Shown here in pieces: positions 32,523 through 43,702 of a stretch of 64,000 bases of DNA (positions within the stretch are counted from its first letter, which is position 1; each line of letters starts with the position of its first letter). The translations under genes and the position numbers were made by a program. This DNA comes from Macrocybe gigantea (taxonomy: Eukaryota > Basidiomycota > Agaricomycetes > Agaricales > Callistosporiaceae): the NCBI GenBank assembly GCA_011319805.1, contig SJRY01000229.1, positions 910,116 through 974,115 on the forward strand, in the 5' to 3' direction. The notes under the pieces were generated by a model. The model was not told the origin of the DNA. It ran no database searches and was given only the letters and a program-made list of their open reading frames with translations.

Positions 32523-33240
32523 ACGATCATCCTGCTATTCTGTTGGTTGTTTATGAATTCGAGCTTGGCCCATGTATTTTTTTCCCAACGCTGCTCGAGT
32601 AGTCTATTTACGCCAATTTTTCACGGTATCGGGTTGGCGCAGCCTAGGTCAAGGATTCTTGTTTTAATTTTTTTCCTGTATGCACTTGCATCACGACATT
32701 CGCTCGTCGCAAAGTAGAGTTACACCGCAGACTGTTCATATTTCTGTCATTTTTTCTCTTAAAGTTTCTGCTTTATCTTGTCGACGTCAATTTTTTGAGA
32801 CGAAGTCGTTTCTGTAGCATATATTGTGCATATTCAGTCATCAGCCTCAGGATCTCATCTTGAGGGACGATATCTAATTGTCATTGAAATTGAGTAGACG
32901 TGTGCTCTATCTACGAAAGCCGATTCTACGTATACTACACATAAGATTGGCAGCAAAGATTGGTCCGCTGGTGGATAGATCAAAAGCAGGACTCTACAAA
33001 CAGAGATTATCCTATGGTACTGTTGCAAGATGTTGAACACGGGGACGCAAGCCCCCAGCAGGGGAAGAACGAAATGCATTTATGAGTTGGTATGGGCCTG
33101 TCATGCAGAGTCTGGACCCATTCGGCCATTGGCCCTTGGCGAAAAAGGGAATTCCAAGGACAAAGAGGGCACCATTTCACGGCACCATACACGTATATAT
33201 GGTCACAGATCGACTGAAGGAAACACCTGTTTGACGCGTC
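32523..33240. other. Intergenic region 3' of PNS1
   Basis: About 720 bases, AT-rich, with T runs; probably the 3' untranslated regions of PNS1 and of the minus-strand gene beyond. Nothing else seen. Confidence 0.5.
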
Positions 33241-33657
33241 TCACGCCAATGCCTGACGACCGCGGCGTTTGCCAGGCCCGCAGCGCAGTTTGGTGACGAG
33301 ACGCTGGAAAGAAGGGGGCAAAGAAGAAAAAAAAGGGGAGAAGGGAGGTGTGTATGAAGTAAGACAGTAGGGTCGAAAAGAAGAAAAAGAAATGAAGGAG
33401 AAAGCGGGGTGGCTTTGGGAAGACTTACTAAGAACAGTCCGCTGATGCGTGTCTTGAGGACACACTTTTTCTTGGGTCCCCGGTTTTTCACTCGTGCGGC
33501 GCTGCGAATGGGCACGAATCCATGTAGTCCAGCTCGTCCTCGTCTGCGGCGACGGACTGTCCTTCCGATGAGTGACAGATGTACGGAAAAGGATGGTCAA
33601 GCAACACACGAGTGCAAAGTCTGATTTGTGGACGTCGCCCTCGTCATGGACGCGCAT
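33241..33657 (-). CDS. Possible small spliced gene, basic C-terminus
   Basis: Read on the minus strand, three stretches have coding character and splice signals: about 33657-33610 (MRVHDEGDVHKSDFAL), 33550-33427 (SVAADEDELDYMD, then after a one-base shift VPIRSAARVKNRGPKKKC and LKTRISGLF, donor gtaagt) and 33302-33241 (RLVTKLRCGPGKRR, stop TGA) after a T-rich acceptor. The product would be about 95 residues, acidic then strongly basic. An upstream in-frame stretch (RALDTFLQKTID) and another ending DHDPFM at 33721 suggest the gene may start further left of the TATA-like catataaaag (33743-33752). I do not recognise the family. Confidence 0.35.
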   Translation of the reverse strand: MRVHDEGDVHKSDFALVCCLTILFRTSVTHRKDSPSPQTRTSWTTWIRAHSQRRTSEKPGTQEKVCPQDTHQRTVLSKSSQSHPAFSFISFSSFRPYCLTSYTPPFSPFFSSLPPSFQRLVTKLRCGPGKRRGRQALA

Positions 33658-34930
33658 ATCGATCGTTTTCTGTAAAAAGGTGTCGAGCGCTCGAACAGCG
33701 AACACGGCGCCGCCGGCTTACCATGAACGGGTCGTGATCTCTTTTATATGGGCCTTGTGTTTGTTTAACGTTCGCGGGCAGTCGATGATCGAGCATGTCC
33801 AGCGACTCTGGCGCTGATAGGATGACGGAGGTGAAGGATGGGAGGGGTCTCGGATAGAAGGCCATGAAAATTAGTGATGCACGAAGGACACGATATCGCA
33901 AAGATTGCTCGGACAGAAATTAGGCCGATTAAACAGTTTGAGGCTAAGGGAATAGAGAAAAAAGAGTGTGAAAGAGGCTTAGAAGAGAGAACAAAAGAAA
34001 GACGATCTTGGGGGGCGGGAAAAAAAGTTCACAGCTCGCCGCGCCAGTGTTTTATGGGAAGAGGGCCAAGAATCGAGGCACGTTGGTTGGGGACACTTCA
34101 CCAAATCGGTACTGAATTCCAGGAGGATCTCCGAAAAAAAAAGTAGGGCACGAACGCTTATCAGCCCCAACAGTATCTTCACTTTCCCTCGTTCTGAACG
34201 AAACAGACAAATTTGGCCTCCATTACCTGCTTCCGGAGGAGAGAACATGTGTAGCGGTCTCTCAGAGCAGGGCGGGAGAAGGTGTTCTAGGTGATGGCCA
34301 TGGACAGACGAGATTGGTCGAGCAAATGAGATGCGGCCGATTTTTGATGGCCGTGAAAAGCTGCCAGGATCTGCGAAAAGGCCGCACCGCCCGGGAATCG
34401 ATGCTTGTATGTCAAACTCCCAAAACAAGGTGCGACCCCATCTCAGTGGCCCGAGACAAAATTCAAGTGCGCCTGGTGCTTTTTTCGCCGCTATTCATTG
34501 CGGCGATCGGTACACGGCAAGGTCATTGACGACACTTTCGCAGAATAACGCCAAGGGAAGGCACGGCGCGTCTCAGCGAACAGGTCAGGTTTCCATTTTC
34601 CAGAGAGGTTGCAGGCTAGAGCGCCCTTTGAACTATGCCTGAAGAATGACGCATCGCCGCGTCAAAGGGCGGACCTTCACTCCGGCATTTCCTTCTCGAC
34701 GGCTTTCTGCTGGATAGCAACATTTCCCTAGGCCAGTCCTCGCCGCTGGGTTACCTGCACGAGGAACGCTCGGACCACCTGTGACGTTATGTAGCGTGAC
34801 AAAAGTCACAAGAGACGTGAGTTCAGCAACTCTCGTCAATCCCACCGAGTTTCAACCTAACTGAATCAACAATGTGTTTGATCAAAAAAGAAAAGTCTGC
34901 GTCAAGACATAGGAAGGCTGCAAGTGACAG
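33658..34930. other. Interval without a supported gene
   Basis: About 1.3 kb. ORFs of up to 149 codons overlap on both strands around 33979-34428 without codon or splice support. Purine-rich on the plus strand around 33890-34020. Confidence 0.45.
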
Positions 34931-36020
34931 AAAACCAACTATGAGGCCGTAATGACGACAAAGGATAAAGGAATTAGAGGCCAAGACCTCCATCCGCTAG
35001 ATGAAGTGCCTCTGGCCTCGAAATGCCCGTAAAGCCGGAACATCGCCATCGAAGCAATGGGAAAAGAAGAAAAGAAATGCGAAGACTGAAGATTTTTGAA
35101 GAAGCTCACCTCTGCCTGATACATGTCACCAACATGTCTTCATTCCAAGAGACTGGGACTTTGACAATAAAATGAATTTTCTGCAACGTCTGGTCCACCA
35201 AAAGTGCCTAGTTGTCTCTTCAAGTCGATCTGTATTTGAAAGCTGGCTGTCCCTACAAGTGCCTGACCACAGTGACCTCGGAGTCCCTGACACGCTCTCC
35301 ACTGGAAAAAGCATAGGCAGACAGCTACACCGGGAAAATCTTCTGATCATCGTTTGGATGCGCGCATGAATCCCACCGATCCAGCAGTGCGACTGGCAAG
35401 TGCATTTTCTGTGTTCGGATTCTGCAGGAACCGTCCAGCAGTAAAGGTTCCTGGTCCTCGGGCCGTTTGCGCATTAAATTGCGTGATTGCGAGCATGATG
35501 CTTGAACGAGACGAACAAAGTCGAAGAGCAAGAAGAAGCAGGCCTCGAGCTTCAGATTCCGTGAAAGGCTGTGAAAAGAAGAAGGCAAGCAGAGCGATAG
35601 CTGAGCAAAATGGCGAGAAAGCGGCAGGGTGTGAATCAACACAGGTGACAAACGCAGACCCACAAACAAGCAGAAATTTCTATTTCAAATTTTGACCTGC
35701 TCAGTCTGGTAGCCACTGCGCTTGCAAGCCTCGACGTAGCCGTGGATTTGAGGGGATGCGGAGCCTTTTGGCCTGAACTCTCCATTTTCGTCGCGAACAA
35801 TTCCCAGCACAGTATTCAGGAGGCTGGACTGGATGTCTCGAGAGACGGTCACCGATTGATGTACTAGGACATCAAGTAGGGGTCCGAGCCCCTTCCTCTG
35901 CCTTTGACAGAATAGCGGAGAATAGCGCTAGAAGATCATGGCCCTTACACCATCCAACATAGTGTGTCCCTTCACTTCTATCCAGGCCCGTTTTCAGGCC
36001 TGCTAACACCATAATTCCAG
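34931..36020 (-). pseudogene. Unidentified coding-like region, frame repeatedly broken
   Basis: Several consecutive minus-strand stretches read like one protein but sit in different frames. They are HYVGWCKGHDLLALFSAIL (about 35970), then SVTVSRDIQSSLLNTVLG and VRDENGEFRPKGSASPQIHG (35880-35710), then ITQFNAQTARGPGTFTAGRF and RTAGSVGFMR (35500-35370). FIVKVPVSWNEDMLVTC (about 35180-35130) and MYQAEVSFFKNLQSS (about 35110) follow. The last two faintly recall small-molecule phosphotransferases (VKVP, then EV-FF near a helix), but that is a guess. It could be a decayed gene or a real multi-exon gene with indel errors. Confidence 0.3.
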
Positions 36021-37107
36021 CACACATCTATCACCCAATGATCAGTCGCGGACAACTTGATTACGGCTTGAATCCTTCGATGGTAGGATAAGGTTGGTCG
36101 CGTTTAACCTATCAAATGTTACATTGGTACCGCGAGGTAGCATGAGTGATGAATATTGCTTTCGACTGTTCATTCGCTGACTGTTTAGACAGATTTCCAA
36201 TGCTCACATTCAATCTTGTTTCTTGCATTCGCTCCGGACTTCTCCTCCAGCGAGCGATGACGCATGCACAGATGCTCCTCTATTCCGCTAACTGTCGTTC
36301 AGATGCGGAGACCTTGTGATGGCTCCCATCCTTCTGGGCTCTCCACTCTGGCCCTGAAATTTGCATCTCCCATTAACACCTGGATATAAAATTTCGGGCA
36401 ACACCAGAGGAAACTCACCGAAAAGGAGCCTCCCGGGCAACATATCCCCGATCTGACAAGTCGATGCCTCGACTGGAGCGTCCGACAGTGCTCTATTGGA
36501 CGTGCCGTTCAGCCCAGTCACTTCTGATTGGCATGCGAGAAGAGTTCTATGCCCTTCGTGCGTTTGCAGGTGTGTTCAGAGATCTTTCTGGCGTAGATTA
36601 GAGTGAGGGATGCTAATGTCCTAGTCCGGTTTTATTGGTTCGTCCATTGACGACCATTCGACAAGATGGATCGCGCTGATCAGTATCCTTCATCGGTTCT
36701 TCTCTATTGACGTTGGGACTGCTTTCTGGGAGATGGTCATAGAACGGCGATTTGTTTCGCCGTATCAACGCATCTGTGGCCTCAGGCGGAACTTCAAAAC
36801 GTTACATCTCGCATTGTTTCGACCACGACGGGCCGTCCTGGAACATCAGAGAAGGTGGCCACAGTTCCAGCTACGTCGCCATCACGTGTTTGAACGATTT
36901 GCCATTGTTCGACGCGTTGGTGGCCCTCACGGTTTAAAAAGTGGAACATTTGAGACACTAAGAACGATACATAACCCATCTGACCTTCACTAGATCGAGG
37001 CGAAACTCCTTCGCGAAAGTATGTTACATTATATGCTTGATCTGCTTGATCTGACCAAGTTTTAAAGACGTCTAGACTTTATCGACGTTGACTCGCTCTT
37101 TGTCACC
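36021..37107. other. Intergenic region upstream of F-box gene
   Basis: About 1.1 kb; no ORF with support. Holds the promoter of the F-box gene at 37108. Confidence 0.45.
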
Positions 37108-38311
37108 ATGATGCAACCTCGTTTCCTTCCCTTGGAGATATGGTATGCGGTTGCCGACGAACTCGCGCGCTGGCGTGATTTCGACACCCTGAAATCATGC
37201 TCTCTCGCTTGTCATACCTTGAGAAGGGTATCTCAGCGACGTCTATTCTCCAGTCTCACTTTGCGTATTGACTTGAACGTGTACGCGCGTGACAAAAACC
37301 TAAAACTTCCTATGAGTCGTCTTCACGATGTCCTCTCCTCCAACCCAGCGCTATCTCGATACGTCCAATCTTTCAAGCTCGAGGGCGTCTTCCCTTACAA
37401 ACTGAATGTCGACGATGGACGAGCAGCCCTTGAAGATGATGTAAAATCTCTTCCGATGGTTTTGGCAAAATTGTCAAATATCAAAGCGATTGTCCTCAAA
37501 GATTTCTATTCCTCCGTCTTCCCTATGCAGATTATCGCAAATGCGTTCGCCGCAGTGGCTAAGCATCCCAATCTCCGTTCTTTGGAAATCTCGCAGGTCA
37601 ATCATCTGACATTATCTTTCCTGTCCTCATTCCCGAACATCACAAATTTGGATTTGTTCAAAGTACAATTCGGACCCAGCGAAATTGTCGAAGAACTCGA
37701 GGCCAATAGCGCAACTCCCAGCCTTACCCGGCTCGATAGCCTTTCCGTACAATACACGTGGGATCTGGACTTACTCAATCAATTGTCTCTCCTCTATGAT
37801 CTTCACCATCTCCGTGAACTGCATGTTCATCATTGCGGACATCGGATGCCTGTAAAGCTTGCCCAACTCTGCTCGGGGTCTTCTGTAGAACATTTATCAT
37901 TAGATGTTAACCTGCAATCGGTTCCTGGTACGTGCCGAAATTTCCAACTTCCCGTGCTCAACTCATTCTGCCTTCGCGACGCGCAGATCTGAACCTCAAC
38001 AGATTGGCCTCGTTGTTCATTGGGGACCCTGGTCCATTTTTCGTCGGGAGCATCAGTCTCTTCCTTTCCCCGACCGTCTTACTCGTCTTACCGTCATGAT
38101 ATCATTCCTTTTCCCTTCGGAAATCCTGGAGCAACATAGTTTGCGGGCACTGTTCATCCTCAATATGATTCTTCCTACTCTGACAAGTCTTCGCGCAATT
38201 ACAATTGAAGCCAACAAACCATTTCGTCGCTCTCGCCATGATATTGCAGCATACATCCCGAACGCGAAGCGGCAGAATATACACATCACATACACGGCAT
38301 ATGTGAGATAG
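37108..38311 (+). CDS. F-box protein with leucine-rich region
   Basis: Begins ATGATG at 37108/37111. An F-box-like motif occupies residues 5-45 (LPLEIWYAVADELARW, TLKSCSLACHTLRRVSQRRL), the part that in the family binds Skp1 in SCF ubiquitin ligases. The rest has irregular leucine-rich repeats (LRSLEISQVNHLTLSFL, NITNLDLFKVQFG, LRELHVHHCGH), as in many Agaricomycete F-box proteins of unknown target. The first frame stops at 37990-37992, but the sequence continues with NLNRLASLFIGDPGPFF (frame +2 relative) and then FPDRLTRLTVMISFLFPSEI to a stop at 38311. Each change equals one missing base (near 37985 and 38065). The whole would be about 402 residues without introns. Confidence 0.68.
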
Positions 38312-39026
38312 AAATGGTTGGACAAAACAGCCCAGTATGTAAGTCACGATAAGAATCTGAATTTCAAAAGGTTGACAACCTTTTATAGAGGCCTCGTTCA
38401 GGATTTGACCGAACGTACCAGTATCATTTCTAGTCCCCATCCGACCTCGCGTAATCTTTTGGCGGAGTCTGTATGCCTGTAGCTACTCGCAAGCCTTTTG
38501 AATATGAGTGTTGGGCGGGTCCAGCTTAGGTCCAGTACAAGCAGGGAGTTGACTGCTATAATGTCTATGTTGTGTACGCTCTAGGATTTTGAACGGTATG
38601 ACTGTATTACGTGACTTGTTGTGATATAACCTGAGGCATTTAGGCTCCTGTTTCCTGAAACTGGTCTTGGAATGAATGATGACGATTGCCTCGTGATATA
38701 AGTGGAAGTCGTGTTCGCCATGAGATAAATATTAATCTTACTTTGAAGGCTACACAATCAATTAGACTCAGTTGATCGGCACATCATCCATTGTCGTCCA
38801 ACATCACATATATTACCAGGTGTGTATAATGTAGTTACAAGCCTACATGATAGCAAATGATTATTCTATGAAGTTTCGTAAATGATTAACATATAGGGTT
38901 TACCGATGAAATTATAAGGGAGGGTATTAGATAAGAACAGCATATGATATGGATGGTCATCATGCAGAGATTGTAATCACCATTCCGCGTCCTTCAACGC
39001 GGAGGTTCGTTTCAGGGAAGAGGCAT
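38312..39026. other. Tail-to-tail intergenic region between two F-box genes
   Basis: 715 bases, AT-rich, between convergent genes; holds both 3' ends. Nothing else seen. Confidence 0.5.
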
Positions 39027-40373
39027 TCATTGGAAATAGATGCGATTCCTCCGGATCGTCGCCCTCACAAGACGAGCAACGCCATGCTCGTCATCCGAAT
39101 TGCCAGAGATGCGGGACTCAAGCATGTCGAAGAGAAGATTGTCTGAAAACTCCAAATCCTTCAACGCCAGATCGAGCGTCTGAAGCCGCGGCAAGAGAGG
39201 GACTTCGCCAGGATGATTACACAGTGCGCGCAGGATTGTAGACGCGGGTACGCTCGGTTGGAAAAGGACCAAGGAGGTAAGGCCAACGAATGGCGTGACA
39301 AAATGAATGAGGTCCTGCGCCACTGCTGCAGCATTTGACATATTGAGTGTAGACAGAGAGAAGCCGGACCTGTCACGCAGGGCACAAAGAATGGGGATCA
39401 ATGACTTCTGAGTATCTGGGGAGAAGATCATCAAGTGGATGAGGGACGGTAATGTCAGGGTTCGAAGGAGGAGATGCGCTTGACCTGAAAGCGACAAGCT
39501 GAGACTTTGCAATCTCGGTAGAATGGCGCTTGACACCGCGCCCAGCAAGACTTGACCGAAGGTTTGGTCTTTGACGGACAAAGTGCAGTCTTCCAGGTTC
39601 GTACATTGGGCCAGTATCGTGTGAGCAGCGGCCACGCCACAGACGTGGTATAAGGATAAGTGGGTCAACTGATGCCACGGGACGCCGGAAAAATAGGCAC
39701 CGAAGAAGACCTCGTTATGAAACCGAGTGGGAATATCGCATTTAAAACGACGCAGTTGACGGCAACCGTGGATGCTGAACTGTTGCTCAGGATGATGATG
39801 ACTCGGTTGCTCTCCACCAGGCGATGGGCAGAACCAAACGGAAAGGGAAACCAAGGAAGTCAAGGCGTTGAACTGGGTGGAATTGAAGATGCCGAACTGA
39901 CTGATTGGGAGGGTAAGCGAAAGCGTCTTTACGTTGCTGATGGCTTGAATGAGAGTATCGGAGACAACGTCAAAGGGAGGAAGTCGTTCGGCGTCATCGC
40001 CCAGATTGACGACAAGGTGCGACTCTTGGGTGCGATCTATCCAGTCCTTCACAAGAGTGAGACCGTCTCGTGGACAGTGTCGCTCCCAGTCTACGTGCAG
40101 GCTACGCCATATTTTCGGGGTGAGATTAAACGAGACATATCTCCAGTGCCTGCAAATCTGACCGAAGAGAAGAGGAGGTAGCTTAGAGTTGAGCTTGTGG
40201 CGGGACTTTGTGTCTTTATAACAGATATAAAATATGTCGACAACAATTCAGCGGGAAGATCATTGATATGGCTGGTCGACGTCTATTTTGATAGACATAA
40301 GCGGCGCAACGTCGCAATAATGAAATGAGGAGCTCACCTCAGAACCAGACGATGACATCGCAAACCTGGTCAT
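39027..40373 (-). CDS. F-box-like protein
   Basis: Exon 1 is 40373-40338 (MTRFAMSSSGSE), intron 40337-40283 (gtgagc...aaatag), exon 2 40282-39027. The F-box-like motif reads HINDLPAELLSTYFIS, then KLPPLLFGQICRHWRYVSF and IWRSLHVDW, the arrangement common in Agaricomycetes. The C-terminal ~300 residues contain leucine-rich repeats (VKTLSLTLPISQF, LTHLSLYHVCGV, LQSLSLSLSGQAHLL, LQTLDLALKDLEF). Exon 2 is one base short; the break is near 40222, between YFIS and YKDTKSRHK. A TATATATAAT box (40458-40467) lies about 90 bases upstream on this strand. Corrected length about 430 residues. It may act as a substrate adaptor of an SCF complex; the target is unknown. Confidence 0.72.
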
Positions 40374-41459
40374 GGTCAGAGAAATCCCAGTGCCTACGGC
40401 AGACGGAAGAGAAGAAAGAGAGCTCAGCTCGGAGGCACATCAGACTGAGAGCGGGGATTATATATATGTCAACAGCCTTTTCTCCCGAGGCCCGACCTCG
40501 AAACGCGGACTCGATGTGAATATGTGAAAAGCAAATGCCCGTATATATATCGTCATGGTAAAGGCAATATTGAGTCTCAGGGATGGAGTCATGTTGCCTT
40601 CAGCCAACGCCACTGGCGTCGTGCGCGGCGTGACCCGAAGAAGCCCGTAGTGAAGCTAGTGAAGTTGACGTTGCGTCGAAACTGAAGAGAGAATGTCAAA
40701 TGTCACAAAAATTGACGAGATCCGGAGCGCAAGTAGTGAACAAATTCACTGTCTATTTTCTTCACATGTGTCCGCTTGATGCTACGTGATCGACCACCGT
40801 GAGCATGCTGATGTCTCGTAGACCGGAAAATGAGTTTATTCAACTTGTTTCAATATCATCGGCCATTCAAAAAAACTTCCGTCACTTTGTATGGTGCAAA
40901 AATTCCGCCCAAGGAATGTTTTTCTCTCCATTTTGTGACAGACGTGTTCAATGACATAGTCCACTGCGAAGTACAATATAAAGGTCTGCGCTATAAAGCT
41001 GTGCGCTCTCCGTTCTGGACTAGATACTTACTTAACTTTATGTGGATAAATATACTGTAGTCGATGTACATGTTACTATGTTCTACGTTCGAGTTGTTCA
41101 GATTGCTACTTGCACTGTACGTAATTCGTCCAGTGGTCGCAGAATCATTGTTTGCTGAGGGATACGAATGGTGTTGTCATGCCCGATGGTTGACCGAACT
41201 TCATCTCGCCTTATCAGCGCTTTGATATTCAAGAGCGTACGAGATCCTATTATGGAGAGAGTTCTGGAAGCGATATTAGCTCGTGCTTACAGAAGGCCGA
41301 TGCAAAATGGACACCGACACCATGTTTGAGCTACTCGACATGCATTAGACGAGGAAAGGATCAAGCAAAGACGAACATACGTCATAGTTATTTCTACAAG
41401 GGTATGTCTTACGACCATCCAAATAACCATGCTGATCATTAAGGTGACTGGCGACGGAG
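40374..41459. other. Intergenic region
   Basis: About 1.1 kb with one 76-codon ORF (40830-41060) lacking support. Nothing else seen. Confidence 0.45.
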
Positions 41460-42960
41460 TCAGGTCCAGAATACATAAAGTACAGGTGACGCACCGATAA
41501 CTCCAAAGAACCAGAATATTCCGTCTCTCAGAAAGAGTCTAAAAAGGGGCATTCGAGATGCCACACCTTCTCTCAAGCTTCGGAGACATTTGTATAAGGT
41601 CAATGCGAACATGATAGTAGCCTTGGAGAGCAAGAAATCATGTTTGAAAATTTGCTCGATCAAAAATTTCTTCTGAGCTAACCACAATGAGCGATGGAAG
41701 CATGCTATATCCGATAGTGCTCGGGACTCCTGATTCAAATGTTGGGTCACAAGCCATTCATTGTGAGCAGCGCTCACCATGGCTATGACATCCAGGCAAA
41801 GGGGCACTACGCAGTTTAGACACTTTGGAGGTTAAATCTTTCGACGGACTTACTTGGTATGCACTACAGCTTTTTTTTTTCACAATTTAGTGACATTCCA
41901 AGTATTTGTTGGCCACAGCACTCACCAGTGTTTGGCAGAAGTCCAGCCGTAACATATAGCCTGTACGCCCAACGGTGAGTCTTGATGATTGAATCTTCAC
42001 GTTCGATGACACCGTACAGAATAGCCCCTTCAGCTACAGGCGGATCAGGACAGGCAATGGAACAGAAGAGCTGTCCGTACTCAGAATAAGCAGAATTAGA
42101 AGGACCAACAGACGTTTGTCCCTTCTGTATAGAATCCACACTCTTTGGAACGCATTAGGCATCTCGAAAGCCCGAAGAAGAGACTGGACGAACCTGAACA
42201 TCAGGACAATATCAATGGCGAAAATCACGGTTACCGATAGCATACCCTCGGCCTAAGAGGGGGTTAGAGAGACGGAGAATAGTGAGGCTATGCAAACACG
42301 AACCCAGTAAAACCTTAGACAACTGCACAAACACTCAGCAAAGCTAGTGATACGAGGGAAATGCGAACTGTAGTCACTTGCCTCTGCAAGGAGCTTCATT
42401 CAAACTTCGGCTGATAGGCATACAACATACTCACTGAAACGGATGAGAAGACGCTGGCACGTTCTTGCAAGTTGGCGCTCAGAACAAGCCTCAATGTCGG
42501 GCTGAGCGTGTCCCTAAGTACTTACTGATAGCGATCACGCTTTAAAAACCTCGTCAAATAAGATTAACATGTCAAGAAACAGACGCGTACGTTATCATAG
42601 GGGTGCCAAGGTATCGATTCTACAGTTGTTCAGCATCGAACAGGGTCCCGGTCCAGATTGGGCAAGTTACCGAAAACTGTGGACAACACTTAGATGACTG
42701 CTGAAACAAGGCATGCTTCAACGTACGTAGAACCATGCCATGAAGCTCTTCCAGCGACCGTTCTTCCACATGAGCTCAATCTCCTCTCAATGAGCCAAGG
42801 GCGATCCGTTAGAAAGAGAGATATCCTCTGACCTCAGACCCAATTGTGAGAATATAATCGTATCTGAGCAAGAAGGTCAGAACGGGGTGTGACGCAGGGA
42901 ACGGACTACACTCACAAAAGCAGAGCTATGAAGCTGACTGTCATCAGGCCAGGGATGTCA
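41460..42960 (-). CDS. DUF6533-like seven-helix membrane protein, copy 1
   Basis: Exon pieces in order on the minus strand: SFIALLL (42930), YDYILTIGSE after an intron (42860), EIELMWKNGRWKSFMAWFY (42780-42725), VIFAIDIVLMFR (42230-42190), VWILYRRDKRLLVLLILLIL (42140-42080), GAILYGVIE (42030), then TIMFALTLYKCLRSLREG and PLFRLFLRDGIFWFFGVIGA to a stop at 41460. The YDYxLT...E start, the middle WILY-like segment and the LTLYKC...LLRDG end are hallmarks of the Agaricomycete DUF6533 family of predicted seven-pass membrane proteins, sometimes compared with receptors but without known function. Several introns are inferred and exact joins around 42700-42240 are unresolved, so part of it may be degenerate. 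Its closest relative in the window is copy 2. Confidence 0.55.
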
Positions 42961-43702
42961 ACTTGCAAAAACGAAAGAAAATGTGCAATTCACTAACAAG
43001 CTACGTAATTTGTCAGCTGCCCGTCTTCAGCGAGTCGGAAGGCGAACTGCACATCGTTCAAGTCGGACGACACCGAAGACATTGCAGGACGGAAATGTAT
43101 GTGGTAGATGGGAGAAACGAAGAAAAAGCAGAAAAGAAGTCCCTAAATGCCACGGATACTTATATGAGAGCCTTCCGAAAATTGCAGGTTAGTGCAATTC
43201 AATACAGTCATGTTCATATTTGAAGACATTCACTTAGCGAGTCGCGTGGGGAGTGCTTTGACAAATGGCAACGCCACATTACATAGGTTCAGTGTCGGCG
43301 GAGGCGGTTTCTTTTGGGCAAATTGACTCACACTCGCAGAAAAATCTGCGATAAAATTTTCGAAAACCGATGACCTTTCTCCGCTGCAAGTTTATGTCAC
43401 ATTTCCAAGTGGCGACGCGGCACAGTTGCGGAGTCCGAGACAATGGCAGCAGGAACAAGGTTCCATCAGCAGAGCTCCAGGTCATCAGAAATTGTTCAGG
43501 GCCTAGATCCTGAAACCCTCGACAGATCGGCGTCGGTTGCGTTTGGACTGTGAAAAAATGGCTCGATCAGAAGACTCCGGGCAGACGGATTAAAAACGCT
43601 GCCAGTGCTGCACAGATATACAAAGATAGTCTACATGAGCGGAGGTATTGGTGATATTCGTATGGCAGTGCACAAAATGATTTCGCAATTCGTGCAGACG
43701 GA
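42961..43702. other. Intergenic region
   Basis: About 740 bases between copy 1 of the membrane-protein family and the ADH 3' end. ORFs of 60-86 codons lack support. Confidence 0.45.
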
